Shown here in pieces: positions 1 to 7,869 of a stretch of DNA of 64,000 nt (position 1 is its first letter; every line of letters begins with the position of its first letter). Made by a program: the position numbers and the translations under genes. Origin of the DNA: an uncultured Methanobrevibacter sp. (GTDB lineage Archaea > Methanobacteriota > Methanobacteria > Methanobacteriales > Methanobacteriaceae); assembly GCF_947170395.1 (NCBI RefSeq), contig NZ_CAMVTE010000001.1, positions 1 to 64,000 on the forward strand, read 5' to 3'. The notes under the pieces are model-generated. The model had not been told where the DNA came from. It worked only from the letters and a program-made list of their open reading frames with translations, and did not search any database.

Positions 1-161
1 AAAAGAATAAAAAGACCCATATCAGATGCAGAAGATGTGGTAGAAACACTTACCACGTACGTAAAAAAGTCTGTGCTTCTTGTGGATTCGGTAAATCCAA
101 AAAATTAAGAAGATACAGCTGGCAAAATAAAAAACCAACCACCAGGCAAAGATTGGTATAA
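1..161 (+). CDS. rpl37e: Ribosomal protein L37e (3' part, start lies before the window)
   Basis: The reading frame enters at the left edge and stops at 159-161. The visible residues contain [11 protein letters not shown] and then VCASCGFG, the two CxxC halves of the L37e zinc ribbon, followed by the basic tail [19 protein letters not shown] typical of this large-subunit protein. L37e binds 23S rRNA and is found in archaea and eukaryotes but not bacteria. Only the first few residues should be missing, because the family is about 60 residues long. In archaea this gene commonly follows an Sm-like protein gene, which cannot be checked here. A hairpin after the stop probably ends the transcript. 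Confidence 0.93.
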   Translation, partial: KNKKTHIRCRRCGRNTYHVRKKVCASCGFGKSKKLRRYSWQNKKPTTRQRLV

Positions 162-176
162 GTTGGTTAAACCATT

Positions 177-198
177 GAAGATTATTTAATTAATCTTC
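177..198. terminator. Hairpin after L37e
   Basis: A perfect 8-base inverted repeat (GAAGATTA and TAATCTTC, 6-base loop) begins 15 bases after the L37e stop and is followed by an AT-rich stretch with a T run. The position suggests a transcription terminator. Archaeal termination usually depends mainly on the T-rich stretch, so the hairpin may have another role. Confidence 0.5.
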
Positions 199-268
199 AT
201 CCAAAATCTATTTTTCTAAGTAACTTTTAAGTCACTATCTAATTTATAAGCAACTTTTTTTAGATATA

Positions 269-316
269 TTTATATAATATTATAAGACTATAATAAATTT
301 AGGCATGACTAAATTT
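269..316 (+). promoter_or_regulatory. Promoter with palindromic operator
   Basis: A TATA element (TTTATATAAT, 269-278) is followed at the expected start of transcription by a perfect inverted repeat, AAATTTAG at 295-302 and CTAAATTT at 309-316 with a 6-base spacer. The ribosome binding site GGAGGT (321-326) and the ATG at 334 follow. A palindrome at the transcription start is a classical repressor position. The regulator is unknown. Confidence 0.5.
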
Positions 317-333
317 TTTAGGAGGTCAAAATC

Positions 334-747
334 ATGACTGGATTAGCAGATATTGCAAAAGAAAATGAAGTTGATTTGGAAAACTGTGTCGTTTTTGTAA
401 GAGGAAAAGACGACATTTTGGCTGTTGATATTTCAAATGCAGGAATAAGGCAGAGAAGTGATGATACAATGGGATTCACTTTTTCAATCTCTCCAAAACA
501 GGCTTTGGCACTGGAGGAATTTTTCAACAGATTCACAACAGGCGAAAAATTCTACTTTGACATTTCACAAACCGGCTACAGGCCGGTCTATTACAGGGGT
601 TTGTCTCCGATGACAAAGGAAGTCAGTGTCGAGTATGAACCTAAGTTCAACATTACATTATTTGCACAGAAAGCCATTGTTGAGCCTGATGACAATTACT
701 TTGAGCCAACATGTGAATGCTGTGAGTTCTGCCACATCGGTTTGTGA
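334..747 (+). CDS. Unknown protein with cysteine-rich tail (137 aa), paralogue of the next gene
   Basis: The ATG at 334 has a strong ribosome binding site (GGAGGT). No family was recognised. The middle of the protein, with LEEFFNRF and then KFYFDISQTGYRPVYYRG, matches the next gene in spacing and residues (LENFF, KLTVDIGGTGEFKVSYRG), so the two look like tandem duplicates that have diverged. The C-terminal end carries four cysteines in CECCEFC, which could bind a metal; the neighbour lacks this tail. No signal peptide or membrane segment is visible, so the protein is probably cytosolic. It should be co-transcribed with the next gene (4-base gap). Confidence 0.8.
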   Translation: MTGLADIAKENEVDLENCVVFVRGKDDILAVDISNAGIRQRSDDTMGFTFSISPKQALALEEFFNRFTTGEKFYFDISQTGYRPVYYRGLSPMTKEVSVEYEPKFNITLFAQKAIVEPDDNYFEPTCECCEFCHIGL

Positions 748-751
748 TATC

Positions 752-1132
752 ATGTACATTTCAAACAAAATCATAATTAAAAAGCAAAAGCATGGGGAAT
801 ATGTTGAGCTTGATCAAAGACGAGTCAGAATCAGGGAAAATGAAAATGGTCTGATGGCTTTAAGCTATGTTGCACCTGTATTTGAAATAATGGATTTAGA
901 AAACTTCTTTGATGATGTGATTTCCTCCGAAAAGCTAACTGTGGACATCGGAGGAACCGGTGAGTTCAAGGTAAGCTACAGGGGAATAGTTGACGGTAAG
1001 GGTAAGAGTCTTCCTCAAAACCTTGACCATAAGATAATTCTCCTGCAGGAGCCTAAATGTCTTGATGTGAGGGAAAACATTCAGATTACCGGTTTTTCAA
1101 AATTCAAACCAAGAGGTAGGATTTCCGAATAA
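752..1132 (+). CDS. Unknown protein (126 aa), paralogue of the preceding gene
   Basis: The ATG at 752 lies 4 bases after the stop of the gene before it. A longer frame back to 626 exists but overlaps that gene, so 752 was chosen. The protein shares the pattern LE-x-FF and K-x3-DI-x2-TG-x5-YRG with its neighbour, and a similar predicted strand order, but has no cysteine tail. It ends in a basic stretch (KFKPRGR). The function is not recognised. The pair probably forms one transcript under the palindromic promoter at 269-316. Confidence 0.75.
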   Translation: MYISNKIIIKKQKHGEYVELDQRRVRIRENENGLMALSYVAPVFEIMDLENFFDDVISSEKLTVDIGGTGEFKVSYRGIVDGKGKSLPQNLDHKIILLQEPKCLDVRENIQITGFSKFKPRGRISE

Positions 1133-1140
1133 TCCTACTT

Positions 1141-1476
1141 TTACAGTTCGTCTTCAACCGCATCCCATAAATCCACAGCCCAGCCTTGGCCAGCATCGAT
1201 TACCATATCAAGCAGTCTTACTTTACCGTCTCTGAATCGGAATACTCTGTAGTCCTGTTGAGGCTTTTTGGCAGTGCCTTCCTTGTTGCAGTCAAGATAT
1301 ATTCCTTCACTGTATTCAGCTTCGAAGTTGCCTGCCTGAACAAAGTCGCCTACAAGGGAATATCCGTTTCTAACACTTTTGTCCAATTCTTCGATTGTTT
1401 TTAGCCATCCGCCTTGAGCTCTGAATTTTATATCTGGATCGATTCTTGTTATTTCTTCTTGCCAATTCAATATCAT
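1141..1476 (-). CDS. Unknown small protein (111 aa) under the shared repair-type promoter element
   Basis: The frame is open up to 1611, but the region upstream of 1476 is AT-rich and contains a TATA element and a conserved motif, so the start MILNWQEEITR at 1476 was chosen. A weak site AAGGA lies about 10 bases before it. The protein is acidic and soluble, with no signal peptide, and contains FRAQGGWLKTIEELDKSVRNGYSLVGDF. The sequence suggests a compact alpha/beta fold, but no family was recognised. Its promoter carries the same 19-base element as mre11-rad50 and the UvrD helicase operon, which links it by inference to DNA maintenance. It is convergent with the unknown pair at 334-1132. Confidence 0.75.
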   Translation of the reverse strand: MILNWQEEITRIDPDIKFRAQGGWLKTIEELDKSVRNGYSLVGDFVQAGNFEAEYSEGIYLDCNKEGTAKKPQQDYRVFRFRDGKVRLLDMVIDAGQGWAVDLWDAVEDEL

Positions 1477-1512
1477 ATATACCAAATCCTTTTTGATATT
1501 ATTTTGGTATTG

Positions 1513-1553
1513 CTTTAAATATAAGAAAAGAGATAGAGCATTTGAAGAGTAAT
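1513..1553 (-). promoter_or_regulatory. Promoter with the shared 19-base element, copy A
   Basis: Read on the minus strand, ATTACTCTTCAAATGCTCT occupies 1553-1535. A TATA element (CTTATATTTAAAG, 1525-1513) follows about 10 bases downstream, then the start codon at 1476. The element differs by one base from the copies at 46016 and 58308, and all three sit at the same place relative to a TATA box. A position just upstream of the TATA box fits an activator or TFB-recruiting site. The divergent rnc gene starts at 1635 and could share the control. Confidence 0.6.
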
Positions 1554-1634
1554 ATTTATAACTATTGTTATATAATATTTTATATAATTGTAAATTTATA
1601 ATTAATATCATATCAACTGACTTTGGGATTTAAA

Positions 1635-2312
1635 ATGAATCTGTTTGAAAAATTTGGCATTGAAACTGAAAATGAACATCTCTATGATGTTGCATTCACT
1701 CATGGCTCTTATAGTGCAAAACATAATCTGGACTACAATTATGAACGGCTGGAGTTTTTGGGAGACTCAGTATTGAGTCTAATCGTATCTGATTATTTGT
1801 ACAAGAAGTATCCTCAATATGAAGAGGGAAAACTAACCAAATTAAGGGCCAATTACGTATGCCAGTCAGCATTAATTCATTATTCCCATGAATTGGGTTT
1901 GAATGATTATCTTAGGGTTTCAGCAGAAGAATCCAACCTTACAAAAAATGAGATAATTTCAATTACTGCAGACATTTTCGAATCGTTTTTGGGAGCCATT
2001 TTCATTGACCAGGGAATCGAATTTGCAAGAGAATTTATCTCCAAAAACATTTTAATATATATTGATGAGGAAAAAATATTCTTCACAGACTACAAATCCG
2101 CAATAAAGGAATATGCGGATGTCCATGAACTGGAAATAGATTATGAAATATTGGAGGAATATGGAGTTCCTCATGACAAAACATTTATAATATCCATTTT
2201 AATCAATGGCACTGAAATGGGTGTCGGAAGAGGAAAGAACAAAAAGGAAGCGCAGCAGGCAGCGGCTAAAGTTGCTATGGAAAAACTGAATATTGGTGTT
2301 TTAAATGAATGA
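1635..2312 (+). CDS. rnc: Ribonuclease III
   Basis: This endonuclease cuts double-stranded RNA. Residues 36-47 hold the family signature [12 protein letters not shown]40, D44, D113 and E116 (in [10 protein letters not shown]) match the four metal-binding catalytic residues. A double-stranded RNA binding domain follows from about residue 150 and ends in [18 protein letters not shown]. At 225 residues the protein has normal bacterial length. RNase III is uncommon in archaea but known in Methanobacteriales. The ATG at 1635 is preferred over an in-frame TTG at 1623, which would add only four residues. The last 8 bases overlap metX, suggesting translational coupling. Confidence 0.93.
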   Translation: MNLFEKFGIETENEHLYDVAFTHGSYSAKHNLDYNYERLEFLGDSVLSLIVSDYLYKKYPQYEEGKLTKLRANYVCQSALIHYSHELGLNDYLRVSAEESNLTKNEIISITADIFESFLGAIFIDQGIEFAREFISKNILIYIDEEKIFFTDYKSAIKEYADVHELEIDYEILEEYGVPHDKTFIISILINGTEMGVGRGKNKKEAQQAAAKVAMEKLNIGVLNE

Positions 2313-3771
2313 TGAATCTGTAGGTATTGTTGAGACAAAATACCTGAAAATTGATGAGCCAATCGAATTGGATAGCGGTGAAAGTCTTGACAATGTTACT
2401 GTTGCTTATGAGACATATGGCGAGCTTAACAAGGAAAAATCCAATGCTATCTTAATTTGCCATGCTTTAACCGGTGATGCTCATGCTGCAGGTTGGCATG
2501 AAGGCGACAAAAAGCCAGGATGGTGGGAAATTGTAATAGGTCCCGGAAAGGCCATTGACAGTGAAAAATACTTTATCATATGTTCCAATGTACTGGGAGG
2601 ATGTAAAGGAACAACAGGTCCAAGTTCCATCAATCCAAAAACCGGAATGGAATACGGTATGGATTTTCCTGTAATCACTATTAAGGATATGGTTAAGGTT
2701 CAAAAGAAATTAATCGATTCATTTGGAATCAATCAGTTATATGCAATAATAGGAGGATCAATGGGAGGAATGCAGGTTCTGCAATGGATGGTAACCTATC
2801 CTAAGATGATGAAAAAGGCAATTTCTATTGCAACTTCAGCAATGTCATATCCTCAACAGATTGCATTCAATGCTGTTGGTCGTCAGGCCATTTTCTCAGA
2901 TCCGAATTGGAACAATGGAAATTATTATGAAACCGGTAAAAAACCGGAAAACGGTCTTTCACTGGCCCGTATGATTGCACACATTACATATTTAAGTGAT
3001 GAATCCATGGACATCAAATTCGGAAGAGGTCTTCAGGATAAGGATGAAATCAGTTATGACTTTACAATCGATTTCCAGGTTGAAAGCTATTTGAGACACC
3101 AGGGAAGAACATTCGTAAAGCGTTTTGACGCTAACAGTTATTTATACATTACAAAGGCAGTGGATTTATTCGACCTTTCAGTCAACAATTCGTTAAGTGA
3201 CGGTTTTAATGATGTGGAATCCAAGGTAGAGGTAATTTCAGTTGATTCCGATTGGCTGTATCCGACAGAACAGAACAAGGAGATATTAACTGCGCTCAAT
3301 GCCAATGATGTTGAAGTTTCATATTCCGAAATCAAATCTAATTATGGCCACGACGCATTTCTTCTTGAAAAAGGACAGCTTAATTTCATTTTCTCAAAAT
3401 TCCTGTCCGATAACATTGTTGAAGATATAATGATGGAAAATGTTGCAACAATTAAGGAAGATGCCGATGTTCAGGATGCTGCCAAATTGATGTTGGACAA
3501 GCATGTAACACATATTCCTGTCGTTAGTGATGATTTTAAGCTAATAGGTATTGTTACAAGCTGGGATTTATCCAAATCCATTGCAACAAATTCAAATCAT
3601 TTGAAAGATATCATGACAACAAATGTAAAATACTGTCATGCTCGTGACAGCATTGAAGAAATCGCAAGAAAAATGCGCGATTTTGATATTTCATGTCTTC
3701 CGGTCGTTGATAAGGACATGAAAGTATTGGGTCTTATTACAACAGACCAAATCAGTAATTTACTCAGTTAA
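2305..3771 (+). CDS. metX: Homoserine O-acetyltransferase fused to a CBS domain pair
   Basis: Residues 1-370 form an alpha/beta hydrolase of the MetX family, which acetylates homoserine with acetyl-CoA for methionine synthesis. The nucleophile is S152 in GGSMGG, the acid is D314 or D316 in SVDSDWLYP, and the base is H349 in YGHDAF. Residues from about 375 to 488 form two CBS motifs ([16 protein letters not shown] and [15 protein letters not shown]). CBS pairs usually bind adenosyl compounds such as AMP or S-adenosylmethionine, so feedback control by S-adenosylmethionine is a reasonable inference. MetX-CBS fusions are known in methanogens. The start overlaps the end of rnc by 8 bases. Confidence 0.93.
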   Translation: MNDESVGIVETKYLKIDEPIELDSGESLDNVTVAYETYGELNKEKSNAILICHALTGDAHAAGWHEGDKKPGWWEIVIGPGKAIDSEKYFIICSNVLGGCKGTTGPSSINPKTGMEYGMDFPVITIKDMVKVQKKLIDSFGINQLYAIIGGSMGGMQVLQWMVTYPKMMKKAISIATSAMSYPQQIAFNAVGRQAIFSDPNWNNGNYYETGKKPENGLSLARMIAHITYLSDESMDIKFGRGLQDKDEISYDFTIDFQVESYLRHQGRTFVKRFDANSYLYITKAVDLFDLSVNNSLSDGFNDVESKVEVISVDSDWLYPTEQNKEILTALNANDVEVSYSEIKSNYGHDAFLLEKGQLNFIFSKFLSDNIVEDIMMENVATIKEDADVQDAAKLMLDKHVTHIPVVSDDFKLIGIVTSWDLSKSIATNSNHLKDIMTTNVKYCHARDSIEEIARKMRDFDISCLPVVDKDMKVLGLITTDQISNLLS

Positions 3772-3813
3772 ATTACTTTCTTTTTTTTATTTATTTTTTC
3801 AGGAGACATTACT

Positions 3814-4506
3814 ATTTCCAGAAAATCAAAGTTTATTGAAGGCGCCAAAAAGGGTATTCCAATCACATTCGGCTATGTTCCGATGGGAATTGGCTATGCC
3901 GCAATAGCTATAAAGGCTGGTTTTACACCATTGCAGACTATTTCAATGTCATTTTTGGTATATGCAGGTGCAGGCCAGATTATAGCAGCATCAATGGCTC
4001 TTAGTGGTGCAACTGCCATAGCTATTATTTTAACAAACTTTGTTGTAAACTTAAGGTATTTTGTAATGTCAACATGCGTTCTAAATCAGGTTGAAGAGTC
4101 AAACACTCCACTGAATGTCATAGTGGGTCATGTAACCGTTGATGAATCCTTTGCAATGTTTTCGCTTTCAGATGATTCATCAATTTGGATATATCTCGGA
4201 ATTGCAATAACAGCATGGCTTTCATGGTGTCTGGGTGCTGCAATAGGTGTGGTTATACTGGATTTGCTTCCTGTAATAGTTACAAACAGTTTCAACATTT
4301 CGTTATATGCTCTCTTTGTTGCAATATTGACTCCGGCCGTTAAGGAAAACAGACAGATTGCCATTCTGGTTTTGATAACTGCTGTTTTAAACATTGTATT
4401 GAGCAACTTTTTGGGAAACTGGTCTTTGATTGTATCAACCCTTGTAGGTGCTGCAGTTGGAATGTATATAGTTGATGATGAATATCTGCTTTCGGGTGAT
4501 GCGTGA
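3814..4506 (+). CDS. azlC: AzlC family branched-chain amino-acid exporter, large subunit, probable ATT start
   Basis: The protein is a polytopic membrane protein with the AzlC hallmarks GIPITFGYVPMGIGYAAI and YAGAGQIIAASMAL. AzlC with AzlD exports branched-chain amino acids in Bacillus-type systems. The first ATG (3883) would cut into the first membrane segment, whereas family members begin about 20 residues earlier. The frame is open back to the metX stop with no ATG, GTG or TTG. A good ribosome binding site AGGAG (3801-3805) is followed 8 bases later by ATT at 3814, with another ATT at 3808. I infer initiation at ATT 3814, giving 230 residues. A sequencing error or mutation of an ATG is the alternative. 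Confidence 0.85.
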   Translation: MSRKSKFIEGAKKGIPITFGYVPMGIGYAAIAIKAGFTPLQTISMSFLVYAGAGQIIAASMALSGATAIAIILTNFVVNLRYFVMSTCVLNQVEESNTPLNVIVGHVTVDESFAMFSLSDDSSIWIYLGIAITAWLSWCLGAAIGVVILDLLPVIVTNSFNISLYALFVAILTPAVKENRQIAILVLITAVLNIVLSNFLGNWSLIVSTLVGAAVGMYIVDDEYLLSGDA

Positions 4507-4820
4507 TGGATTACATTAATCTTGTGATTTTGGGCTGTGCTTTGGTAACATTCATTCCGAGGTTGATTCCGGCATTATTCATTGACAGGCTTGATTTTTC
4601 ACCTAAAGTGGAGAAATTCCTGAATCTGATTCCATATACTGCCCTTGCGGCATTGATATGTCCCGGAGTGCTGACAGTTGACAATCAGCTGTGGTATATC
4701 GGTTTGATTGGTGCTGTTGTAGCTGCAGGTCTTGCCTGGAAAAAGGTGCCTCTCGGCGCTATTGTAATTTTGACAGTGGTTGTTCTGATTACTGTTTATT
4801 CGATTGTTCCTTTCTTTTAG
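4506..4820 (+). CDS. azlD: AzlD family exporter small subunit
   Basis: This is a protein of 104 residues with about four hydrophobic segments and the AzlD-type motif VTFIPRLIPALF near the N-terminus. AzlD is the small partner of AzlC in branched-chain amino-acid export at the cell membrane. The ATG at 4506 overlaps the azlC stop TGA by one base. A GTG at 4503 would add one residue. The overlap and pairing make joint expression with azlC almost certain. Confidence 0.88.
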   Translation: MDYINLVILGCALVTFIPRLIPALFIDRLDFSPKVEKFLNLIPYTALAALICPGVLTVDNQLWYIGLIGAVVAAGLAWKKVPLGAIVILTVVVLITVYSIVPFF

Positions 4821-4870
4821 TTTTAATATTAAAATTAGTTTTTTAGCCCCAAGCAGAGATTTAAGGAAAA

Positions 4871-4924
4871 ATGGAGGTTAATATATTGATAATTTTGATG
4901 TTTCTGCTTGGAACCATTTTGTAA
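4871..4924 (+). other. Possible very short hydrophobic ORF (17 aa) inside an inverted repeat
   Basis: An ATG at 4871 preceded by AAGGA opens 17 codons encoding the strongly hydrophobic peptide MEVNILIILMFLLGTIL. The stretch is framed by a perfect 9-base inverted repeat (CCAAGCAGA at 4849-4857 and TCTGCTTGG at 4903-4911). It may be a membrane micropeptide, or simply a terminator hairpin after azlD. The evidence is weak. Confidence 0.2.
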
Positions 4925-5233
4925 CATTAAATGTGTTAATGAAATGTTACATATGTTAAAGATGATTTACCTATTATATAAATGTTTCGTTTTTTATTAT
5001 TTACATTAAAAATTAATATTTGATTTTTATATATTGTATTTAGAATAATAATTGCTTTAAAAATATAAATAAAAAGTATTGATATAATTTAACATAAATT
5101 ATGGATTATTATTCTTATTTAAATGATTTAAACAAAATTAATAAGTTTTATTATTAACCGTTAAGTTTATATACTATGTAATGTAACATTAACATAAGTA
5201 ATTAGATTTTAACATAATTACTTGAAGTACTTA
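4919..5233 (+). promoter_or_regulatory. Operator-rich region upstream of the XRE regulator gene
   Basis: This AT-rich region of about 450 bases (4821-5272) has no convincing long gene. It holds repeated short words: GTAACATTAA at 4921 and 5183, its reverse complement form AATGTTAC at 4943, and TTAACATAA three times (near 5089, 5188 and 5209). A TATA element TTTATATAC (5166-5174) is followed by a perfect 9-base inverted repeat, AAGTAATTA (5196-5204) and TAATTACTT (5215-5223), at the expected transcription start, and by AAGTACTT at 5226-5233. The layout suggests autoregulation by the XRE protein encoded next. Confidence 0.5.
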
Positions 5234-5272
5234 AATACTTTTTGCAAAAATGAATTAATTTGTGGGAATACT

Positions 5273-5509
5273 ATGAAAACCATGATTAAATATTTAAGAC
5301 AAGAGCTCAAAATGAGCCAAAAAGAACTTGGGGATAAAGTTGGAGTTACCCGCCAGACGATTAACGCGCTTGAAAACGGCAGATATAATCCATCTTTATT
5401 TTTAGCATATGAAATTACCCAGGTCTTTAATAAAATGTTATTCAAAGGAGATCGAGAACAATATTTCGTCATGGAAGATATTTTCATTTTCGATGATGAT
5501 TACTATTAG
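5273..5509 (+). CDS. XRE-family transcriptional regulator (small, Cro/C1-type)
   Basis: This protein of 78 residues is almost entirely one helix-turn-helix domain: MSQKELGDKVGVTRQTINALENGRYNPSL is the standard SinR/Cro-type fold (quoted here only to name the pattern S-x-E-L-x5-GV-x-R-Q-T-I-N). Such small regulators in archaea and Firmicutes often control the adjacent membrane-protein or ABC-exporter genes. The ATG at 5273 was chosen because the upstream in-frame TTG (5222) lies inside the predicted operator; an ATG at 5282 is also possible. The acidic tail FIFDDDYY is unusual. It lies 11 bases before two DUF4013 genes and is probably in the same operon, acting as its repressor. Confidence 0.88.
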   Translation: MKTMIKYLRQELKMSQKELGDKVGVTRQTINALENGRYNPSLFLAYEITQVFNKMLFKGDREQYFVMEDIFIFDDDYY

Positions 5510-5520
5510 GAGTTGAAAAA

Positions 5521-6252
5521 ATGATTTTAGATATTTATAAGGACGCACTGGAATATTCAGCAAAGGACTGGAAAACACTGGTGATTTTAGGAGTAATATG
5601 TCTGTTCAGTTTCTTGTTGCTTCCAGTATTTTTACTTACAGGTTATAATTACAGAGTTATCAATACAGCAGTACACGGAATCATCAACGGAAGGGATCCG
5701 TTGCCTGACTTTGAAGATTTGATAGATATGTTTGTTGATGGAGTTAAAGTTGTAATAGTCCAAATTGCATATTTGCTTGTTCCAGCAATTGTTTTCATAC
5801 TCTTTGCGGTTGTTTCAAGACAATTGCCGGGTATAGCTTCATCTGCACTGATGATTGTCGGATGTTTGATTACATTTGCCCTTATTGTAGTTGCATGTCT
5901 TATGAACCAAATCGGATTGTGCCACATGGCATACAATGAAGGTTCATTTTCAAAGGCGTTTGCAATAGGTGAAATAAAAGAGGTAATTGATGAAATCGGC
6001 TGGTTCAACTGCATTGCAACCTATTTGGGATTGATTATAATAACTCTGGTCATATCAAGTGTTGTTACAGCAATTATTTATGCAATATTTACAGTATTCG
6101 GAATTTCAACAGCCATTTTAGGTGCAAATCCAAGCGGAATATTCATATTGGGAATATTGATTAATTCCATGGTTACAATGTTCATTGTCGGACCGTACCT
6201 TAGCATATTCAATGCAAGATCCATAGGATTATTATACACTATGCAGATTTAA
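5521..6252 (+). CDS. DUF4013 membrane protein, first of two
   Basis: The ATG at 5521 follows AGGAGTTGAAAA, a clear ribosome binding site. The 243-residue protein has about six hydrophobic segments, an early motif GYNYRVINTAVHGIINGRDPLPDFEDLIDMFVDG split over the loop after the first segment, and a long second half with paired helices. The central pattern (GYxYRV, LPDFEDL or LPGFDDI, DG/NGxK) recurs in the next gene and is typical of DUF4013 proteins, common in Methanobacteriales. The function is unknown. Association with an XRE regulator and an ABC exporter suggests a cell-envelope stress or export role, by inference only. Confidence 0.8.
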   Translation: MILDIYKDALEYSAKDWKTLVILGVICLFSFLLLPVFLLTGYNYRVINTAVHGIINGRDPLPDFEDLIDMFVDGVKVVIVQIAYLLVPAIVFILFAVVSRQLPGIASSALMIVGCLITFALIVVACLMNQIGLCHMAYNEGSFSKAFAIGEIKEVIDEIGWFNCIATYLGLIIITLVISSVVTAIIYAIFTVFGISTAILGANPSGIFILGILINSMVTMFIVGPYLSIFNARSIGLLYTMQI

Positions 6253-6261
6253 GGTGATTTG

Positions 6262-7098
6262 ATGGCAAGCATAACAGATCATGTCGTTGAGGGATTGAAA
6301 TATCCTTTCAATGACATCAAAAAACTTTTAGGCTGTGGCATTCTATTTGCATTGATAAGTGCATTGTCAGTGTTCATGAGTACAAAGTCATTAGATATTT
6401 TCAGATATTGCGTGCATCTGGCTGAAAATACAAACACTACCTTATCACACATACCGCTTTCACAGCTTCCTGCCGGAGACATTTACATTTGGGTTGGTCT
6501 GGCTATTTTAAGCCTTATCATATCTCTGTTCATATTCGGATATCAGTACAGGGTAGTAAGATTTTCAATCGACAGAAAGGAAGACCTTCCTGGTTTTGAT
6601 GATATTGTGTCAATGCTGGTTAACGGAATAAAATATTTCATTGTGATTGTGGCATACAACATAATTCCTGCTCTTATATTGGCAGGAGGAATAATACTGG
6701 TAGGCAACTCATCAGTATTGCTGATCATTAGTTTGATTTCAGCATTACTGTTCATAATTGCATTTTTCCTCCAGATTATGGCATTAAACAACATGGTTGC
6801 ACACGACAGCCTTAAAAAGGCATTTGACATAAGGGAGATTACAGACAATATCTCCAATCTCGGATGGGGAAAATACATTGGAATTATAATCTTTACAATA
6901 ATTGTATACATGATTATCATGGTTGCGGTAAACTTCATATTGAGTTTAATAACTGGAATATTCATAGCAGCCATATCAAATCAGGCTTTCTTTGTATCAA
7001 TTTTCATTGCAGTGATTGAAGGACTGTTTATAGACTCATACGGAGCAATATTCTACAATAGGGTTTTCGGATCAGTATATAGGGAATCAATTAAATAA
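6262..7098 (+). CDS. DUF4013 membrane protein, second of two
   Basis: This is a paralogue of the previous gene. It has the shared motif GYQYRVVRFSIDRKEDLPGF with DDIVSMLVNGIKYF, plus about six membrane segments over 278 residues. It has a longer N-terminal extracytoplasmic loop (residues about 45-75) than its neighbour. The ATG at 6262 lies 4 bases after GGTGA, the usual spacing in this genome; a TTG at 6259 is less likely. It follows the first copy by 9 bases, so the two are probably co-translated and may form a heteromer. Confidence 0.8.
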   Translation: MASITDHVVEGLKYPFNDIKKLLGCGILFALISALSVFMSTKSLDIFRYCVHLAENTNTTLSHIPLSQLPAGDIYIWVGLAILSLIISLFIFGYQYRVVRFSIDRKEDLPGFDDIVSMLVNGIKYFIVIVAYNIIPALILAGGIILVGNSSVLLIISLISALLFIIAFFLQIMALNNMVAHDSLKKAFDIREITDNISNLGWGKYIGIIIFTIIVYMIIMVAVNFILSLITGIFIAAISNQAFFVSIFIAVIEGLFIDSYGAIFYNRVFGSVYRESIK

Positions 7099-7113
7099 TA
7101 TTATGGTGATTAT

Positions 7114-7821
7114 ATGAAGTTCAATTCAAAAATATTGGGTGTTTTAGCTGTATTGGCAATTTTTCTTGCAATTTCAGCTGCAAGTGCAGTTAATTTGGAA
7201 AACGAATTTAATTTTGCAGATGATGTTTTTTCGGCCAACAATTTCACTGAAACAGTAAACGTTTCAACAAGTGATATGGCCATTGTGGTTTTTCAAAATT
7301 CAGAAAATAACTCATCTGATGTAAATTCAATAATGTATTTTAAGGATTTATCATCCGATAAAAGTGAAATAACAGGTTTTGTTAAAGATCTGGAGGGTTC
7401 CGCCAGCAAAGTTGAAGAGACAGACAAATATGTTGTATTGAAAAACTCTCCAGATTCCATGAATTTTGATGTTGGAAACAGTATTGGAGATATTTTCAAT
7501 TTCGTCGGCAGCATATTTTCATCTGAAGGCATGAATGTTTCATCCGATGGAGATTCAATTTCACTGTCAAGCAATGGTTTGAAAATTTCTGATGCTGATG
7601 GTCAAAACGTATCAATCACAGCTGATGGTGTATCTGTTTCAGGTGATTCATCATCCAATGACACCGTCAAAGTTTCAAGTGATGCTGATTTCAACATTAA
7701 AGATAATGTTTATTCACTCTATTTGAAAAATCCTGCTGGTGATAAGGTTGTTGTGATATCCGGAAACAACCTGGAATTGTTGAAATCAATGGCTGAAAAT
7801 GTATCTTTCAATGAGAATTAA
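7114..7821 (+). CDS. Secreted protein of unknown function
   Basis: The N-terminus has a typical secretion signal: basic MKFNSK, a hydrophobic core ILGVLAVLAIFLAIS and a likely cleavage after SAASA. The mature part (about 210 residues) is rich in Ser, Asp and Asn, with many Asn-x-Ser/Thr sequons (NFTETVNVS, ENNSS, VSFN), as expected for archaeal surface glycoproteins. A repeating pattern GMNVSSDGDSISLSSNGLKI / GQNVSITADGVSVSGDSSS suggests beta structure. GGTGA lies 4 bases before the ATG. It sits between the DUF4013 pair and an ABC exporter and may be a substrate or partner of either. No family was recognised. Confidence 0.75.
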   Translation: MKFNSKILGVLAVLAIFLAISAASAVNLENEFNFADDVFSANNFTETVNVSTSDMAIVVFQNSENNSSDVNSIMYFKDLSSDKSEITGFVKDLEGSASKVEETDKYVVLKNSPDSMNFDVGNSIGDIFNFVGSIFSSEGMNVSSDGDSISLSSNGLKISDADGQNVSITADGVSVSGDSSSNDTVKVSSDADFNIKDNVYSLYLKNPAGDKVVVISGNNLELLKSMAENVSFNEN

Positions 7822-7869
7822 ATTTATTTTCATTTATTTTTTTTAATTTTTTTATAGGAGATTTTTATC

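Noticed and set aside
626-751. Longer start for the second paralogue at 626
   Set aside because: It would overlap the first paralogue by 120 bases; the ATG at 752 fits the homology.
1477-1611. Longer start for the unknown minus-strand gene, up to 1611
   Set aside because: The extra 45 residues are AT-rich low-quality sequence and include the TATA element and the shared 19-base element.
3772-3883. azlC as a truncated pseudogene
   Set aside because: The frame is intact through the conserved N-terminal residues and a good ribosome binding site precedes an ATT codon, so a non-standard start is more likely than decay.
4871-4924. Hydrophobic 17-codon ORF as a firm gene
   Set aside because: The length is too short for confidence and an inverted repeat that may be a terminator surrounds it; kept only as a possibility.
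5222-5272. N-terminal extension of the XRE regulator from the TTG at 5222
   Set aside because: The stretch overlaps the predicted operator palindrome, and the family begins near the ATG at 5273.
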